Source: Pseudovibrio sp. Ad37
Lineage (GTDB): Bacteria; Pseudomonadota; Alphaproteobacteria; Rhizobiales; Stappiaceae
Direction: 5' to 3'
DNA length: 47,150 nt
NCBI RefSeq assembly: GCF_001623075.1
Contig: NZ_LMCF01000220.1
Coordinates: forward strand, 1 to 47,150
The position numbers and the translations under genes were made by a program. Within the stretch, counting starts at the first letter, position 1. Every line of letters starts with the position of its first letter. This document shows positions 45,545-47,150 of the stretch, piece by piece. The notes beneath the pieces are model-generated. The model had not been told where the DNA came from, ran no database searches, and saw nothing but the letters and a program-made list of their open reading frames with translations.

Positions 45545-45573
45545 GCATGCTCCCGGTCGATCTGGGAGCATGC
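45545..45573. terminator. Hairpin after the hydrolase gene
   Basis: GCATGCTCCC (45545-45554) and GGGAGCATGC (45564-45573) form a perfect 10-bp stem with a nine-base loop. There is no real T-run, so termination may be weak. It separates the hydrolase from the convergent regulator gene. Confidence 0.6.
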
Positions 45574-45643
45574 TGCATTCCATTCGGCACAGGTCGCATT
45601 GAGGCACCTCCCGAGTACCGCGACCTCCCCAAAGCAAAGCGCT

Positions 45644-45898
45644 CTACTCTTCCGCCTCAATCAGCTTGTGGCTGTCTTCCGCTGTCAGATCCAGCCCATA
45701 GGCCTCACGCATATTCGCAATAAAGGCCAGCGTCTCCGGACCAAAAGGCGCCTTGCCTTCAAAGCTGTGCAGCACGATGCCTTCAACCAGATCCCCCAGC
45801 CCCATCTCATGATGAGCCGCCACGGCTTTGAGCACCTTCAGCACTCGTTTTTCAAGTCGCACTCCGGTCTGCACCCGTTCAATCTTACGTCGTGTCAT
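45644..45898 (-). CDS. Small ribbon-helix-helix DNA-binding protein
   Basis: An 84-residue protein from ATG 45898 (GAGAGG upstream). The segment RVQTGVRLEKRVLKVLKAVA, then GLGDLVEGIVLHSF, has the strand-helix-helix pattern of Arc/MetJ-type regulators. An acidic C-terminal tail follows. The longer frame to 45970 would run across the repeats described next and is rejected. It diverges from an EamA exporter gene, which it probably controls together with itself. Confidence 0.75.
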   Translation of the reverse strand: MTRRKIERVQTGVRLEKRVLKVLKAVAAHHEMGLGDLVEGIVLHSFEGKAPFGPETLAFIANMREAYGLDLTAEDSHKLIEAEE

Positions 45899-45941
45899 GT
45901 CTGCCTCTCGCGCATCGGGTGGTTTACACCACAAACGAATC

Positions 45942-45965
45942 TGGTACCATGGTACCAAGTTACCA
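45942..45965. promoter_or_regulatory. Three tandem 8-bp operator repeats
   Basis: TGGTACCA, TGGTACCA and AGTTACCA follow one another without gap (45942-45949, 45950-45957, 45958-45965). The first two together make a perfect 16-bp palindrome. Tandem short repeats are typical binding sites of ribbon-helix-helix proteins. They lie 43 bases upstream of the regulator start and 25 upstream of the exporter start. Confidence 0.7.
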
Positions 45966-45990
45966 TTCAAAATATCTCGATTATTCCCTC

Positions 45991-46863
45991 ATGTCAAACA
46001 ATCTCAAAGGGGTCCTCTGGGCCCTTTTGGCTACGGCGTTGTTCACGCTCACCTCCGCCTTGGCCAAAGTCGCAACGACAGAATATCACGTGCTGCAGAT
46101 CCTCTTCTTCCGTCAATGCTTTGTCTTTGCCTCTGCCTTGCCCGTGCTCATAAAAACCTTCCCCCATGGTTTCAAAACCAAGCATCCGCTTCCTCATGCA
46201 TTGCGTCTGACAGGCGCTTTCGTCGCGCTCTCAACAGGCATCTGGGCTGTTGCGCTCCTCCCGCTCACAACAGCAACCACGCTTGCCTTTGCCAAGGTCT
46301 TCTTTGTTGCCATCCTTGCTTCCCTGTTTTTGGGTGAGTCAACAACAAGAACACGCGTCACCGGCATCATCCTTGGCTTCGTCGGCGTATTGATCGTCAT
46401 CCGCCCCGGCTTTGACTGCTTTGCCAGCCTCTACACGCTCATCCCACTGGCAGGAGCCCTTGGAGCAGCTGTTGCTGTAGTCTGCGTCCGCAAGCTCTCT
46501 CAAACAGAGAGCACCGCAACGCTGCTCGGGTATCAGGCAGTCTTCGTCGGCCTCATGGCAGGTGTACCCATGTTCTGGCTTTGGAAGACCCCAGACCTGT
46601 TCGGTCTATTGCTCCTCACCATCATGGCCCTCATCGCCACTCTGGGCCAATGGGTCGGCATCAAAGCCCTCAGACTGGGAGAAGCCAGCGTGGTTGGCAG
46701 TGTGGAATACATCTCACTGATCTACGCCGCCCTGCTCGGCCTTGTGCTCTTCTCCGAGCTGCCAGACACCTTCACCCTCATCGGTGCAGCGGTCATCATC
46801 TTCTCCGCCCTGTACATGATGCAAAAAGAACATCGCCGGAAAGCAGCACTCAAACCAACCTAG
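45991..46863 (+). CDS. EamA-family (DMT) membrane exporter
   Basis: A 290-residue membrane protein with ten helices in two EamA repeats, from ATG 45991 (MSNNLKGVLWALLATALFTL). Each repeat ends with a typical GE...-type motif: FLGESTTRTRVTGIILGFVG and LFSELPDTFTLIGAAVIIFS. DMT exporters move metabolites or amino acids outward. The upstream frame to 45892 reads through the tandem repeats and is rejected. The divergent small regulator suggests ligand-controlled expression. Confidence 0.88.
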   Translation: MSNNLKGVLWALLATALFTLTSALAKVATTEYHVLQILFFRQCFVFASALPVLIKTFPHGFKTKHPLPHALRLTGAFVALSTGIWAVALLPLTTATTLAFAKVFFVAILASLFLGESTTRTRVTGIILGFVGVLIVIRPGFDCFASLYTLIPLAGALGAAVAVVCVRKLSQTESTATLLGYQAVFVGLMAGVPMFWLWKTPDLFGLLLLTIMALIATLGQWVGIKALRLGEASVVGSVEYISLIYAALLGLVLFSELPDTFTLIGAAVIIFSALYMMQKEHRRKAALKPT

Positions 46864-47041
46864 CGCACCGGGCATTGGGGGGAATAACTTTTCGGGTGGT
46901 CAGCAAAACAGGCTGCCCGCCTACCGTGGGACCATCAGCCCCGAGCAACGTAGAAAAAACACATCCAACGCAAACGAACGCACAAATTAACGCAAAGCAG
47001 ATATCCCCGCTCCAGAGGCCCTCGCCTAGAGCTTGTCGCGT
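46864..47041. other. Short region before the terminal IS element
   Basis: No gene is seen. Near 47026-47041 the sequence TAGAGCTTGTCGCGTT precedes the transposase stop and may be the IS630 terminal repeat, with TA as target site. The opposite end lies outside the window. Confidence 0.4.
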
Positions 47042-47150
47042 TTAATCGGTCATGTATCCAGCTGTTTTGAAGAAGTTGTTGCACTCTTGCTTTGTGAAGA
47101 GGTCGCAGACTTGGCCTACGGCCTGCCACAGTGCTTGATAACTTCTTGCT
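47027..47150 (-). mobile_element. IS630-family element, one end
   Basis: Transposase C-terminus plus a probable terminal repeat starting near 47027. Only this end is inside the window, so completeness is unknown. IS630-family elements insert at TA and duplicate it; the TA at 47027-47028 is the best candidate. Confidence 0.7.
47042..47150 (-). CDS. IS630-family transposase, C-terminal end (partial)
   Basis: The last 35 codons of a transposase, open at the window edge and ending with TAA at 47042-47044. The residues ALWQAVGQVCDLFTKQEC, then NNFFKTAGYMTD, match the conserved C-terminus of IS630/Tc1-mariner-type bacterial transposases. The catalytic DDE part is outside the window. It shows that an insertion sequence bounds the right edge. 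Confidence 0.85.
   Translation of the reverse strand, partial: ARSYQALWQAVGQVCDLFTKQECNNFFKTAGYMTD

Noticed and set aside
45892-45990. An upstream extension of the EamA exporter
   Set aside because: It would read through the tandem operator repeats and adds no membrane-like sequence; ATG 45991 begins the first helix.

Overview
The window reads as a chromosomal stretch of a marine, denitrifying alphaproteobacterium. The gene families, the nap and nor operon layouts, an aglREFGAK-type sugar locus, a TAXI-type TRAP transporter and iron operators of the rhizobial TGA-N9-TCA kind all point there. A Pseudovibrio/Stappiaceae-like host is my best guess from memory, not proven by the sequence. Almost everything is metabolism, transport and regulation. 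I saw no rRNA, tRNA or CRISPR.

Layout. 1-208 is the right end of an IS3-family element. It abuts a cut-off small gene (206-346) and about 850 bp of AT-rich DNA, then a frameshifted HEPN-like gene (1403-2003). On the minus strand follow an SDR oxidoreductase, a small secreted protein and a TonB-dependent receptor (3262-5343). The receptor's upstream region carries two iron-type palindromes and a perfect FNR-type box. 5670-11808 is a complete periplasmic nitrate reductase operon, napFDAGHBC, with an FNR box at its promoter and a terminator at its end. An OprB-type porin (12257-13537) separates it from a nitric oxide reductase operon, norCBQD plus two small membrane proteins (13737-18772). An NnrR/Dnr-like Crp/Fnr regulator (18962-19678) sits just upstream of norC, followed by a DUF2834 membrane protein.

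20310-25634 is a five-gene dipeptide/oligopeptide ABC importer. 26032-32025 plus the divergent 32495-33520 is an alpha-glucoside system (binding protein, two permeases, GH13 alpha-glucosidase, ATPase, LacI repressor), with two near-identical LacI operators about 213 bp apart. 33620-37844 is a MacB/LolCDE-like ABC exporter (ATPase, FtsX permease, HlyD-type adaptor); the adaptor frame has an in-frame amber codon 15 codons before its apparent natural end. An AT-rich RipA-like membrane protein follows.

38845-40411 is a divergent WYL regulator/glutathione-transferase-like pair sharing a perfect 24-bp inverted repeat. A peroxiredoxin remnant follows, then a TAXI binding protein with its fused TRAP permease, an alpha/beta hydrolase, and a divergent ribbon-helix-helix regulator/EamA exporter pair with tandem 8-bp repeats between them. 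The window ends in the C-terminus of an IS630-family transposase, so both edges are insertion sequences.

How it fits together: nap reduces nitrate and nor removes nitric oxide. The perfect FNR-type sites at nap and before the TonB receptor, and the related site before norC, suggest one oxygen/NO-responsive Crp/Fnr circuit, possibly extended to an iron or heme receptor that supplies the heme- and Fe-S-rich enzymes. No nitrite or nitrous oxide reductase lies in the window.
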